The position numbers and the translations under genes are program-made. Positions 44,801-53,406 of a DNA stretch of 64,000 nucleotides are shown here, piece by piece; position 1 is the stretch's first letter, and the number at the start of each line of letters is the position of its first letter. The DNA lies in NCBI RefSeq assembly GCF_003391135.1, contig NZ_CP031455.1, positions 7,219,501-7,283,500 of the forward strand, written 5' to 3'. The stretch comes from Streptoverticillium olivoreticuli subsp. olivoreticuli (lineage in GTDB: Bacteria > Actinomycetota > Actinomycetes > Streptomycetales > Streptomycetaceae). A model generated the notes under the pieces. It searched no databases and was not told where the DNA came from. It was given only the letters and a program-made list of their open reading frames with translations.

Positions 44801-47800
44801 GCGGGTCCTCAAGGACCCACGAGGTCGGCGCGTGGACCTGACGGCAACCCAGATAGACGTCCCGCAGGTGGAACATCACCACACCGGTGACATGGTCCAG
44901 CGGAATCCAGTTGAACGACACGTCCCGCTCCGACAGCGAGTTCATCGCCGCCGTGGCCGCCGCCCGCGTCAGTACATTGCGGTGGGTGAGCCGCACCGCC
45001 TTCGGCAGACCCGTGCTGCCGGACGTCAGCAGCATCAGGATCACGTCCTCCGGCCGGGCCGGATGCCAGTCGGCGTCCGAGGGGCCCTCGCGCAGCGTGT
45101 CCACCGTCGTCAGCCGCAGCCCCGGCCAGTCCCGCCGCTCCGCCAGGTCGCGCAGCCCCGCCTCGCCCGAGGCGGACGTCACGATCCACGGGCGGTGCAG
45201 CATCTGCCACACGCCCTCCAGCTTCGCCAGCGGCGCGGACTCGGCCACGTACGACGGCGGCACGGTCAGCGGCACCGTCACGAAACCACCGAGGACGCAG
45301 CCCCACAGGGCGGCCAGGAAGTCCTCGGTGTCCTCGCACTGCAGGATCACCTGGTCGCCCGGCCGCAGCCCCAGCGCGCGCAGGCCCCCCAGCACCCGTG
45401 ACGCCTCCTCGATCAGCGAGGCGTAACTGCGCCGGGCCTCGGTGCCGTCGGCGCGCACATGGACCACCTCGGCGTGCTCCCCGCCCCCGGCGGCCCGCCG
45501 CAGCGCCTCCGCCCAGGTGTGCACGGCGAGTTCGGGCAGCGGCGGGCCCTCGCTGAGCGCGGGCACGGCCTCCACGGCCCCGTTCGCGGCCGGGGCGTCC
45601 GACGCGGCTGCCTGCCGCGCGGAACCCCTGCCGACGTACAGCCGGCCGGTCTCCTGCGGCACGTCCTCCAGCTCCACCGCCGCCGAGCGCACACCGGGCA
45701 GCGCGGCCAGAGCGCGCTCCCAGACGCCGGCCGCCTCCGCGTCGATCACCGGCAGCCCGTTCAGGGCGGCGGTGTCCAGCGTGCCGTCCGCGTTCCTGGG
45801 CAGGTCCGACACGGCGGCCACCCGCGGCGCCCGCGCCGGGTCCGCGGCCGTGCGCAGCAGCTCCTTCGCCGCCTGCTCGGCCGCCCCCGCGCGGGTGGGC
45901 ACGGCGAGGACCACCGGACGACCGCCGTCCGACGGCAGCGTCACCGCGTCCCGGATCCCGCCGCCCGTCAGCAGCGCCGCCGGGTCGAACGGCCCGCCGG
46001 CCACCACCGCGCCGCCCGGCGCGGGCCGCGCCTCGACGGACGGCAGCGCACCGATCCGCAGCCCCGGGTCCGCGGCCACGGCCGCCAGCAGCGCGCGCAG
46101 CGCACCGCCCAGCCGCTGTGCCGTGTCCCGGTCGAACAGGTCCTCGCTGTACTCGACATGACACGCCAGACCCTCCGGCGCGCCCTCGGCGTCACGCCGC
46201 TCCACCACGTCGAAGAACAGGTCGAACTTGGCCGTCCCCGTCGAACGCGGCTCCAGCGGCGCCCGGTTGCCGCCCAGCCGCAGCACCGCCTCCGTGTTGT
46301 TCTGAAGCGCCAGCATCACCTGGAACAGCGGGTGCCGGGCCGGGGTACGGGCCGGGTTCAGCTCGTCCACCAGCCGGTCGAACGGCAGGTCCTGATGGTC
46401 GTACGCGGCCAGGTCGAACGCCCGCACCCGCGCCAGCAGCTCACGGAACTCCGGGTCCCCGGAGGTGTCCGCGCGCAGCACCAGCGTGTTGGCGAGCAGC
46501 CCCACCACATCGTTGAGTGCCTCGTCCACGCGCCCGGCCACCGGCGTGCCGACAGCGATGTCCGTCCCGGCACCGCACCGCGTCAGCAGCGCCGCCAGGG
46601 CGCTCTGGAGCACCATGAACAGGCTCGCGCCGCTGTCGTCGGCGAGCCGCAGCAGATCCCGGTGCAGCCCGGCGTCCACCTCGACCGCCAGACCGCCGCC
46701 GCGCCGGCTGGGCACCTGCGGACGCTCCCGGTCGACCGGCAGCGCCAGCTCCTCCGGCAGCCCCGCGAGGGCCTCCTTCCAGAACGCCGCCTGACGCCCC
46801 ACCGGGCTCTGCGGATCCGGCGCCGCCGCGAGCAGATCACGCTGCCACAGCGCGTAGTCGACGTACTGGACCGGCAACGCCTCCCACTGCGGCGCCGTGC
46901 CCCCGAGGCGGGCCGCGTACGCGGCGGACAGGTCCTCCGCCAGCGGCCGCAGCGACCAGCCGTCCGCAGCACTGTGGTGCAGCACGAGCACCAGCGTCCG
47001 GGACGCCCCCGCGCCGTACAGGCCCGCCCACAGCGGAATGTCCCGCGTCAGGTCGAACGCGTGCCGCAAGGCACCCGCCACATGAGCCCCGACCTCCTCC
47101 TCGGGACAGTCGACGACCTGGAGCACCGGCCGCACGCTTCCCGCCGCGCACACCTCCTGACGCGGTGCCCCGTCGGTCTGCGGCAGCAGCGTGCGCAGGC
47201 TCTCGTGCCGGTCGGTGACGTCCGCCAGGGCCGCCCGCAGCGCCTCGTGGTCGACCTCCTGCTCCAGCCGCACGACCAGCGGGATGTTGTACGTCGCCGC
47301 CGACGTGTCCAGCTGGTTCAGGAACCACATGCTCTGCTGCGCCGAGGACAGCGGGATCACCGCGGGCCGCTCGGCGGCCACCAGCCCCGGCCGGGCCGGG
47401 GCCGCCGCGGCGTCCTCGGGGACGTGCGCGGCGATCCCCGCCGGGGTGGGCGTGGTGAACACCGCGGCCATCGGCACCTCGGCACCCGTCGCCGCGCGCA
47501 GCCGCGTCAGCAGCCGGGTCGCCAGCAGCGACTGGCCGCCCAGGTCGAAGAAGTTGGCGTCCGCGCCGACCGTGCCCTGCGGCAGGTGCAGCAGCTCCTC
47601 GTACAGCCGGCACACCAGCGCCTGCGCCGCGGTCGCCGGGGCGCGGCCACCGGCCGCAGCCGCGAAGTCCGGCGCGGGCAGCGCCTTCGCGTCCAGCTTG
47701 CCGTTGGCGGTCAGCGGCAGCGCGTCCAGGACGACGCACGCGCCGGGCACCATGTGCTCGGGCAGCAGCCGGGCCAGATGGGCCCGCAGCTGCGCCGGGT

Positions 47801-50594
47801 CCGGGGCGTGCCCCGGCGCGGGCACGGCGTAGCCCACGAGCATCCGGCCGGCCGCGCCGGCCGTCTCCCGGGCGACGACCGCGGCCAGCGCGACCGAGGG
47901 GTGCGCGACGAGCGCCGCCTCGATCTCCCCGGGCTCGATCCGGAACCCGCGGATCTTCACCTGCTGGTCGGCGCGCCCCGCGTACTCCAAAGTGCCGTCC
48001 ACGGACCGGCGGGCCAGGTCGCCCGTGCGGTACATCCGCTCGCCCGCTTGCCCGAAGGGGTCCGCGACGAACCGCTCCGCGGTCAGCGCGGGACGGCCGA
48101 GATAGCCGCGCGCCAGACCGGGACCCGCGACGTACATCTCACCCACCCAGCCCGGCGGCACCGGCTGGAGGCAGTGGTCCAGGACGTACACCCGCAGGTC
48201 CGGCAGCGCGCTGCCGATGACGCTCCGCGCCCGGCCGTCCTCGATGAGCGCGCGCGTCACCCGCTGGTACGTGACGTGCACGGTCGTCTCGGTGATCCCG
48301 TACATGTTGATCAGCCGCGGCGACTCGTCGCCGTGCCGCTCCAGCCACGGGCGCAGGTGCGCGGGCTCCAGCACCTCGCCGCCGAAGACCACATAGCGCA
48401 GCGCGAGCGGACCGCCACCGTCGCCGGCCGCCCGGTCCGCCTGGATCAACTGCTGGAACGCGGACGGCGTCTGGCTGAGGACGGTGACACCCTCGCGGCG
48501 CAGCAGCTCCAGGAACTCCCCGGGCGAACGGGACGTCGTGTGCGGCACGACGACGAGCCGGCCGCCGTGCAGCAACGGGCCCCAGATCTCCCAGACGGAG
48601 AAGTCGAAGGCGTAACTGTGGAACAGCGTCCACACGTCGTCCGGTCCGAACGCGAAGTGCGCGGCGGACGTCTCGAACAGCCGGATGACATTGGAGTGCG
48701 GGATCACCACACCCTTGGGACGCCCGGTCGAACCGGAGGTGTGGATGATGTACGCGGCGTCCGCCGGGGTGAGCGGCGCCGACCGGTCGGCGTCCGTGAG
48801 GTCGGCGGCCGAACGCGCGGCCAGCTCACGGTCGGTGGCCTCGTCACCGAGGACCACGGCGACGGCCCCGGTCCCCGGCAGCCCCGCCGCCACCCGCGCG
48901 TCCGTCACCAGCAGCGCCGGAGCGGCGTCCTCGGCCACGGCGCGGATGCGCTCGGCCGGATAGTCGGGGTCCAGCGGCAGATACGCGGCACCGGACTTCA
49001 GCACCGCCAGCAGGCCGACCGTCAGCTCCACGGAACGGGGCAGCGCCAGGGCCACGATCCGGCCCGGACCGGCACCCCGCTCGACGAGGAACCGGGCCAG
49101 CCGGTTGGCGCGCGCGTTCAGCTCCGCATAACTCAGTGCGGTGCCCTCATGGGTGACGGCCGTCGCCCCGGGCGTACGGGCCGCCTGGGCCTCGAACCGC
49201 GCCGGCAGGGTCGCGTCGGCCGGGGCGGTCACGGCCGTGGCGGCGGCACCGGCGGATACGTACGCCGGGTGCTCACCGTCGCGCAGCAGCGTCGTGCGCG
49301 CGAGCGGCAGCTCCGGGCCGGCGTCGGCGAGCCGGTCCAGCAGGAGCAGGAACCGCTCCTGGTGGTCGGCCAGTTCGGCCTCGGTGTAGAGCGCCGGGTT
49401 GGCGTCGAAGGAGAGCCACAGGCCGGTGTCGTCGGCACCCGGCCGCACATTGATCTGCAGATCCTCGACCGGACCGCCCGTCAGGTGGTGCGAGGTGGTC
49501 GGGTGAGTGCCGAAGGCGAGCTCGTTGGTGAACGGAATGAGGTTGACGACCGGCCCGTACAGCCGCCGCCCGCCGCCCAGCAGCTTCAGGTCACGGCGCA
49601 GGTCCTCACCGCGGTACTGCTGGTGCCTGCGGACGGCGCGCTGCTCCTCGGCCACCGCGCGGACGAGCTCGGAGACGGTGGTGCCGGGCCGCACGGACAG
49701 GCGCAGCGGCAGGATGTTCGACACCGTGCCGGGTATCCGCATGGCGGTGGAGCCGAGCCGGCTCCAGGTGGCCAGCCCCAGGATCACGTCGGGGCTGCCG
49801 GTGACCCGGTGGAGGTAGGCGGCGGTGGCGGCGAGGAGCAGGTCGCCCCGGGCGCCGCCGAGCCGCGCCGCGGCCTGCGAAAGCCGGTCGGCCTCGGCGG
49901 CGGACAGGAGCGTGGTGCGGCGCAGGAAGGGCGCGGACGGCGCCGCGGTGGCCTCGGTGAGCCCGACGGCCACGGGGGCGTCGGCGAAGCGCCCGGTCCA
50001 GTGGGCGCGGTCGCGCGCGAAGCGCTCCGAGGCGCGGTACGAGACGTCGTCGTCGAGGAGCGCGCCCGCGGGCGCGAACGGGGCGGCGGACACCTCTTCC
50101 CCGGCCACGAGCGCGCTGTAGGTCTCGGCCAGCCGCCGGGCGACGAGCTTGAAGCCGTATCCGTCCAGGAGGATGTGGTGCGCCCGCAGGAACCACAGCC
50201 AGCGGTCGGGTGCCGCCTTGAAGAGGGCCTGGGTGAACAGCGGGCCCTCGGTGAGCTCGACGGCCTTCGCGAGGTCCGCCGCGATCCACGCCTCGGCCGC
50301 CGCGCGCGGGTCGGGCTCGGTGCTGACGTCCAGGAGGTGCAGGGGCCAGTCGTCGGAGGGGGCCAGGGTGCCACGGGGGCCGTCGGCGGTCTCGGTGATC
50401 CGCAGGCCGAAGATCTCCGCCTCGGCGACCGTGCGGCGCAGCGCGGCCTCGAAGAGCTCCGCGTCGACCGGTCCGTGGATCTCCACGTACTCACCGGTGT
50501 TGTAGGCCGCGTTCGCGGGGTCGAGTCGCTGGGCGAACCAGATGCCCTCTTGGGCGCCCGACAGCGGGCGACCGGCGTCCTCGTGAACAGACAT
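41820..50594 (-). CDS. antC: Antimycin NRPS, C-A-PCP-C-A-KR-PCP (AntC)
   Basis: A two-module synthetase of 2924 residues. C1 (about 1-440) resembles the EntF-type condensation domain that accepts aryl carrier proteins, with HHILLDG near 140. A1 (about 480-980) has the read-off pocket D-F-W-S-V-G-M-V-H, one change from the threonine code (N to S). PCP1 Ser lies near 1018. C2 (about 1060-1490) has HHSAADG near 1206. A stretch near 1595 (LPRNADGTLD) resembles the tail of an adenylation domain. A2 (about 1690-2220; LTSGSTGLPKA near 1856) should activate pyruvate. KR (from about 2486, ISGGLGG; Tyr near 2645) reduces it to lactate. PCP2 Ser lies near 2831. Module order agrees with AntC of antimycin. 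ATG 50594 is chosen for the start of C1 homology. Confidence 0.95.
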   Translation of the reverse strand: MSVHEDAGRPLSGAQEGIWFAQRLDPANAAYNTGEYVEIHGPVDAELFEAALRRTVAEAEIFGLRITETADGPRGTLAPSDDWPLHLLDVSTEPDPRAAAEAWIAADLAKAVELTEGPLFTQALFKAAPDRWLWFLRAHHILLDGYGFKLVARRLAETYSALVAGEEVSAAPFAPAGALLDDDVSYRASERFARDRAHWTGRFADAPVAVGLTEATAAPSAPFLRRTTLLSAAEADRLSQAAARLGGARGDLLLAATAAYLHRVTGSPDVILGLATWSRLGSTAMRIPGTVSNILPLRLSVRPGTTVSELVRAVAEEQRAVRRHQQYRGEDLRRDLKLLGGGRRLYGPVVNLIPFTNELAFGTHPTTSHHLTGGPVEDLQINVRPGADDTGLWLSFDANPALYTEAELADHQERFLLLLDRLADAGPELPLARTTLLRDGEHPAYVSAGAAATAVTAPADATLPARFEAQAARTPGATAVTHEGTALSYAELNARANRLARFLVERGAGPGRIVALALPRSVELTVGLLAVLKSGAAYLPLDPDYPAERIRAVAEDAAPALLVTDARVAAGLPGTGAVAVVLGDEATDRELAARSAADLTDADRSAPLTPADAAYIIHTSGSTGRPKGVVIPHSNVIRLFETSAAHFAFGPDDVWTLFHSYAFDFSVWEIWGPLLHGGRLVVVPHTTSRSPGEFLELLRREGVTVLSQTPSAFQQLIQADRAAGDGGGPLALRYVVFGGEVLEPAHLRPWLERHGDESPRLINMYGITETTVHVTYQRVTRALIEDGRARSVIGSALPDLRVYVLDHCLQPVPPGWVGEMYVAGPGLARGYLGRPALTAERFVADPFGQAGERMYRTGDLARRSVDGTLEYAGRADQQVKIRGFRIEPGEIEAALVAHPSVALAAVVARETAGAAGRMLVGYAVPAPGHAPDPAQLRAHLARLLPEHMVPGACVVLDALPLTANGKLDAKALPAPDFAAAAGGRAPATAAQALVCRLYEELLHLPQGTVGADANFFDLGGQSLLATRLLTRLRAATGAEVPMAAVFTTPTPAGIAAHVPEDAAAAPARPGLVAAERPAVIPLSSAQQSMWFLNQLDTSAATYNIPLVVRLEQEVDHEALRAALADVTDRHESLRTLLPQTDGAPRQEVCAAGSVRPVLQVVDCPEEEVGAHVAGALRHAFDLTRDIPLWAGLYGAGASRTLVLVLHHSAADGWSLRPLAEDLSAAYAARLGGTAPQWEALPVQYVDYALWQRDLLAAAPDPQSPVGRQAAFWKEALAGLPEELALPVDRERPQVPSRRGGGLAVEVDAGLHRDLLRLADDSGASLFMVLQSALAALLTRCGAGTDIAVGTPVAGRVDEALNDVVGLLANTLVLRADTSGDPEFRELLARVRAFDLAAYDHQDLPFDRLVDELNPARTPARHPLFQVMLALQNNTEAVLRLGGNRAPLEPRSTGTAKFDLFFDVVERRDAEGAPEGLACHVEYSEDLFDRDTAQRLGGALRALLAAVAADPGLRIGALPSVEARPAPGGAVVAGGPFDPAALLTGGGIRDAVTLPSDGGRPVVLAVPTRAGAAEQAAKELLRTAADPARAPRVAAVSDLPRNADGTLDTAALNGLPVIDAEAAGVWERALAALPGVRSAAVELEDVPQETGRLYVGRGSARQAAASDAPAANGAVEAVPALSEGPPLPELAVHTWAEALRRAAGGGEHAEVVHVRADGTEARRSYASLIEEASRVLGGLRALGLRPGDQVILQCEDTEDFLAALWGCVLGGFVTVPLTVPPSYVAESAPLAKLEGVWQMLHRPWIVTSASGEAGLRDLAERRDWPGLRLTTVDTLREGPSDADWHPARPEDVILMLLTSGSTGLPKAVRLTHRNVLTRAAATAAMNSLSERDVSFNWIPLDHVTGVVMFHLRDVYLGCRQVHAPTSWVLEDPLRWMDVADRHRASVIWAPNFAFGLVTEQAHRMGDRRWDLSPVRLVMNAGEVVVAATARGFLKTLKPFGMPQDVMHPCWGMSETSSVVTDTVLPAEAPDGEELFVSCGLPYPGFSMRIVDDGDQVVAEGTVGRLQVRGTTVTGGYHDNDKANAESFTPEGWFETGDLAFLRAGEMYITGRAKDVIIVNGVNHYSHEIETCVEELPYVVRSFTAAVAVRSDPTASTDELALFFHLEPGQDVARALRAIRGKVTREIGVSPAHLVPVEAVTIPKTEIGKIQRTQLRKRFEAGEFDRPAQASEILLGTSATVPDWFLRPVWQRAGHLHRPSGAAGHTLVLAGRHAAAAGVAEAVAAGLRAAGSLCTVVTGGGEFARVDAARYRVRIDSAEDHGLLLDALAADGRPVDTVVHLGVFGAPPGEPGSVEELLDAQRDGADSLLCLAQALTARHTGDRQVALYLVGAGGHRVVDGDGVPYAHAAAGGLLKSLREELPWLRTARLDLPAGDARETAALLLAEIAVPPADAEVAYRDGDRWVRRLAPLPDPLPRAARPVAEGFQLISGGLGGVAVRLAEHLLKTTPGTRLLLLGRTGLPDEHTWDARVAEGGGLARRIAAFRSLRELGEVRYEAADITDPGQVRAAVDKASGEWSVPLAGVLHLAGDFDQRAVTDYGTAQWRAALAAKVTGGWVLHRLALELGATSFDSFSSVNGFFGGSMSGAYSAANAFLDALAAHQRHAGLDAHSLAWSMWDELGMSEGYGLKALTEARGYRVLDAAGALRSFDLVRTLDEPHVLIGADRGAPWVRGHVVAPARGVHRLAGRVALEDSADLGALYRAAEAAARACGADGAWVLRAAGASAVSAGGPADTGSDGVRRLEESLAAIWCRVLGRDHVGVEENFFDLGGHSLLLVRAQTTVNQELGCDLTVVDLFGHPTVRALAKHLARAGVGATAAGPAEDAPAAAAPATGLDRARQQAERQRAARARRTTKNTKNKGPRNDG

Positions 50595-51283
50595 GGCACC
50601 AACCCTCAGTAGGTGTATGGAATTTTCTGCCGGAGAAAGGCCCCGCGGGACCACCGCGCGGGGCGACGTCGGACGGGCGCTCGCGATCGGCTCCACGACC
50701 GGGAAACGGTATGTGTGCGGGCGCTCAAGGAATCGCAAAAACACGGCAGGACGCGGCGCATTGGGTAGGCCTTGAGAGCGCCACGACGAGGCGGCCCTTC
50801 CACCGTCATTAACCCTGCATGAGGGGAACTCGGGCAGTCAAGGGAAGATCGTTCCAAGTTCCGTTTGACTTTCCGACGAGGGGTCAACCCGCTTTGATAT
50901 CACCTTGAACCAGGGCTTCCGGTCTGCCGTGGGCGCATGCATAAAGAGCGAACTTCCGGTGTTCGGAACGCGTACGGAAGGCATCAAGAGCTGGTTGACG
51001 CGGCATCAGATGAATGCCTCAACCTAGCGGCTCCGTCCGGGAAAGAATAGCGAAACCCTGTCGGACCGTCATGAGAGGTAAGCCACGCCGCGGGCCCGTA
51101 CGACGCCTCTTGAAAGACAGCGGGAATCCCGCTTCACTGAAACCGCGATTCCGCTTCAGCGGGCGAGGCGATCCGGGTGCAAGCCCCACCGCAGCATCGA
51201 TTTTCGGCCAGCATCTGGCCGGATCCCCTCGTCGGACCGGTGTTTCCGGCCCGTTGAAGACTGAAACATGAAAGGCAAGTGGT
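50595..51283. promoter_or_regulatory. 689-bp divergent antC / antB promoter region
   Basis: No gene is seen here. In S. albus the equivalent spacer holds the antBA and antCDE promoters, activated by the LuxR-type FscRI through CTVGGGAWWTCCCBAG-like sites. No full match is present. The nearest is the 15-bp palindrome at 51119-51133. The region is clearly less GC-rich than the genes, as expected for promoters, but no -10/-35 pair is convincing. Confidence 0.6.
51119..51133. promoter_or_regulatory. Palindrome AGCGGGAATCCCGCT, candidate operator
   Basis: The two 7-bp arms match perfectly around a single central A. The core GGGA-A-TCCC resembles the PAS-LuxR (PimM/FscRI) consensus GGGAWWTCCC but is one base shorter. 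It lies about 150 bp before antB. A regulatory role is a guess from sequence and position. Confidence 0.35.
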
Positions 51284-52564
51284 ATGCACCGCAAGTTGTG
51301 CCCGGCGGAGACGCTCTACGTCGCCCAGCGGAGCCGCGCCGTGCTCTCGTGCACCGTTCGCGGCGACCTCGACGAGAGACTCCTCGCCGCCGCCTTCGCC
51401 GCCAAGATCGCCGAACACCCCTCCCTGCGCTCCCGGATCGGCCGGGAGGGCGACGCGTACGCCCTCCAGCCGCTGGACGAGGCCGACCTGCCCCGCCTCG
51501 TCGTGCGGCCCGGCGGCCCCACCGCCCTCATGGACGAGCACAACACCCCGCTGCCGGACGGCGGCCCACTCGTACGGGCCGCCCTGCTCCGCGGCGACAG
51601 CGAGCACACCGTCGTCCTGAGCGTCGACCACACCATCACCGACGGCCACAGCGCGATAGCCCTCTACGACGCGCTGTGGCGCACCTACGCGGCACTCGCC
51701 GACGGCGAAGCCGCCGCCCCCGCGACCGGGACGTACGACTGGCCGGCACCCGCCACCGACCTGCTGCCCCCCGCCGACCCCGAGGAGACCGAGCGCTACC
51801 TCGCCCGCAGGATCGAGCGGACCCAGCGCCTCCCCATCACCGCCCTGCCCTACGCGGCCGCGGGCACGCGACGCCCGCAAGGGGAGCACAAGGTCGCCGT
51901 CCAGCGCGTCCTGCTCCGGCCGGAGGAGACCACCGCCCTCCTCTGCCACTCCAAGGCCACCGGCGTCTCCGTGCACGGACTCGTCAGCGCGGCCCTGCTC
52001 AAGGCCGTCCGCCACGGAATCGGCGGCGACGGCGCCAAGGCGCTCGGCTGCATGTCACCCGTCGACCTCCGCTCCCGCGTGACCCCGCCCCTGCGGCGGG
52101 AGGTCATGGTGCCCGCCGTCACCTCCTGCCTGGACGTCGTGGACGTGGCCGACGACACCGACCCGCTGGAGCTCGGCCGCCAGGTCACCGCCAACCTGCA
52201 CGGAGCCATCGAACGACGCGAGTTCATCCACGAGACGCGCATCCTCGCGCAGGTGATCCGCAACCCCGCCCTGCTGGCCACCAGCGTCATCGTGACCAAC
52301 ATGGGCCGCGTCCCCGCCCCGCCCGCCCCGCGCGGCCTGGAACTCACCGACGTACGCCTCATCCCGGTCCGCGACAACTACTACCCCCAGGCGGGCCGAG
52401 GGCCCGTGATGGGATGCGTCGTCTCCTTCGACGGCCGCCTCGCCATCGAACTGCCCTACAGCACCGAGTGCTTCGGCCACGACCAGATCCGCGAGATCCG
52501 CGACGGCGTGCACACCGCCCTGCTCGCCTTCGCCGCGCACGGCGAAGCGGCCGTCGCGGGCTGA
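51284..52564 (+). CDS. antB: C-8 O-acyltransferase (AntB)
   Basis: A 426-residue member of the condensation/PapA acyltransferase superfamily. The catalytic motif is DHTITDG near 115, and later landmarks are SPVDLRSRV near 260 and VTNMGRVP near 340, like PapA5-type enzymes. AntB is a promiscuous acyltransferase that puts diverse acyl groups from acyl-CoA onto the C-8 hydroxyl of the antimycin dilactone. ATG 51284 has GAAAGGCAAG upstream. It is followed after 62 bp by antA, as in other antimycin clusters (antBA operon). Confidence 0.93.
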   Translation: MHRKLCPAETLYVAQRSRAVLSCTVRGDLDERLLAAAFAAKIAEHPSLRSRIGREGDAYALQPLDEADLPRLVVRPGGPTALMDEHNTPLPDGGPLVRAALLRGDSEHTVVLSVDHTITDGHSAIALYDALWRTYAALADGEAAAPATGTYDWPAPATDLLPPADPEETERYLARRIERTQRLPITALPYAAAGTRRPQGEHKVAVQRVLLRPEETTALLCHSKATGVSVHGLVSAALLKAVRHGIGGDGAKALGCMSPVDLRSRVTPPLRREVMVPAVTSCLDVVDVADDTDPLELGRQVTANLHGAIERREFIHETRILAQVIRNPALLATSVIVTNMGRVPAPPAPRGLELTDVRLIPVRDNYYPQAGRGPVMGCVVSFDGRLAIELPYSTECFGHDQIREIRDGVHTALLAFAAHGEAAVAG

Positions 52565-52626
52565 CGCGACGCCGTCCGCACGCACAACACCCCCATCATC
52601 AGGCTGAGTCCAGGAGCGCGCCTGAA

Positions 52627-53154
52627 GTGAGAACACTGAACGACCCGTGTGCCCATCCCGTCACACCCCTGCTGCGCCGCGCGCAGGCCGGTGACCGCCA
52701 GGCCATGAACGACCTCCTCCTGCACATCGCCCCCTATGTGGGGCGGCTCTGCCTGCCGATCGCCCAGGGGCACAGCTCCGACGCCGCGCAGGAGGCGATG
52801 CTCGCGATCTACCGCGGCATCCGGGGCCTGCGCGAACCCGCGGCCTTCTACGGCTGGGTCCGGGCCGTGACCGTGCGGGAGGCGATACGCACCTCCAAGC
52901 GGCTCAGCCAGGGCTCGGCCGACGGCCTGCCCGACCTCGCCCAGGACGCCGACCCGCTGGACACCGTCCACATCTCCGACGTCATGGACCGGCTGCCCGA
53001 CCAGCACCGCCAGATCCTCACCCTCCGCGCCGTCTACGGCATGAACGAGCAGGAGATGGCGGCGACCCTCTCCCTGCCGGTCGGCACCGTACGGTCGCGG
53101 CTGCACCGTGCCCGGCGGAACTTCCAGGACGCCTGGCACCAGCGCGCCGCCTGA
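52627..53154 (+). CDS. antA: ECF-type sigma factor (AntA)
   Basis: A 175-residue sigma-70 family protein with regions 2 and 4 only. Region 2 covers about 15-85 (DAAQEAMLAIYRGIRGL, FYGWVRAVTVREAIR), and region 4 covers about 115-165 (MDRLPDQHRQILTLRAVYGM, then VGTVRSRLHRAR as the recognition helix). No anti-sigma gene is adjacent, in line with AntA being an orphan. AntA drives the antGF and antHIJKLMNO operons. The protein ends QRAA; a terminal Ala-Ala has been reported as a ClpXP degradation signal in AntA, so post-translational control is probably kept here. GTG 52627 has AGGAG about 12 bases upstream. Confidence 0.93.
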   Translation: MRTLNDPCAHPVTPLLRRAQAGDRQAMNDLLLHIAPYVGRLCLPIAQGHSSDAAQEAMLAIYRGIRGLREPAAFYGWVRAVTVREAIRTSKRLSQGSADGLPDLAQDADPLDTVHISDVMDRLPDQHRQILTLRAVYGMNEQEMAATLSLPVGTVRSRLHRARRNFQDAWHQRAA

Positions 53155-53406
53155 CCGGCCGTCGGGGGCGCCCGGCCGGGCGGCGACTGTTGCGAATCCA
53201 CCGTCACCGCATCTGACCTGCTGGTATTCTGAAGGGATGTACATCCGACCCCTTCCCGGCTGCGCAACGCGCGCAGGCGCGGCGACCCACGGGCCCGTGC
53301 CGGCATGACCGAGGCCCCCACGCGTGTCATTCGGAGTAACGCCGAGTCCTTGTCCCTAGGATTGCGGGATGTACATAGCCAGCACGTTCCCCGGAGGGGT
53401 GATCCG

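Noticed and set aside
41598..50612. Very long plus-strand frames opposite antC and antD
   Set aside because: They mirror the GC3 bias of the NRPS and PKS genes on the other strand, show no family motifs and have no ribosome sites.
53108..53308. Short frame before the SepF-like gene, with an ATGA overlap to an ATG at 53305
   Set aside because: No ribosome site or similarity; the GTG at 53407 with GGAGGGG is a far better start. The 11-bp repeat GGGATGTACAT at 53234 and 53366 was noted but could be chance.
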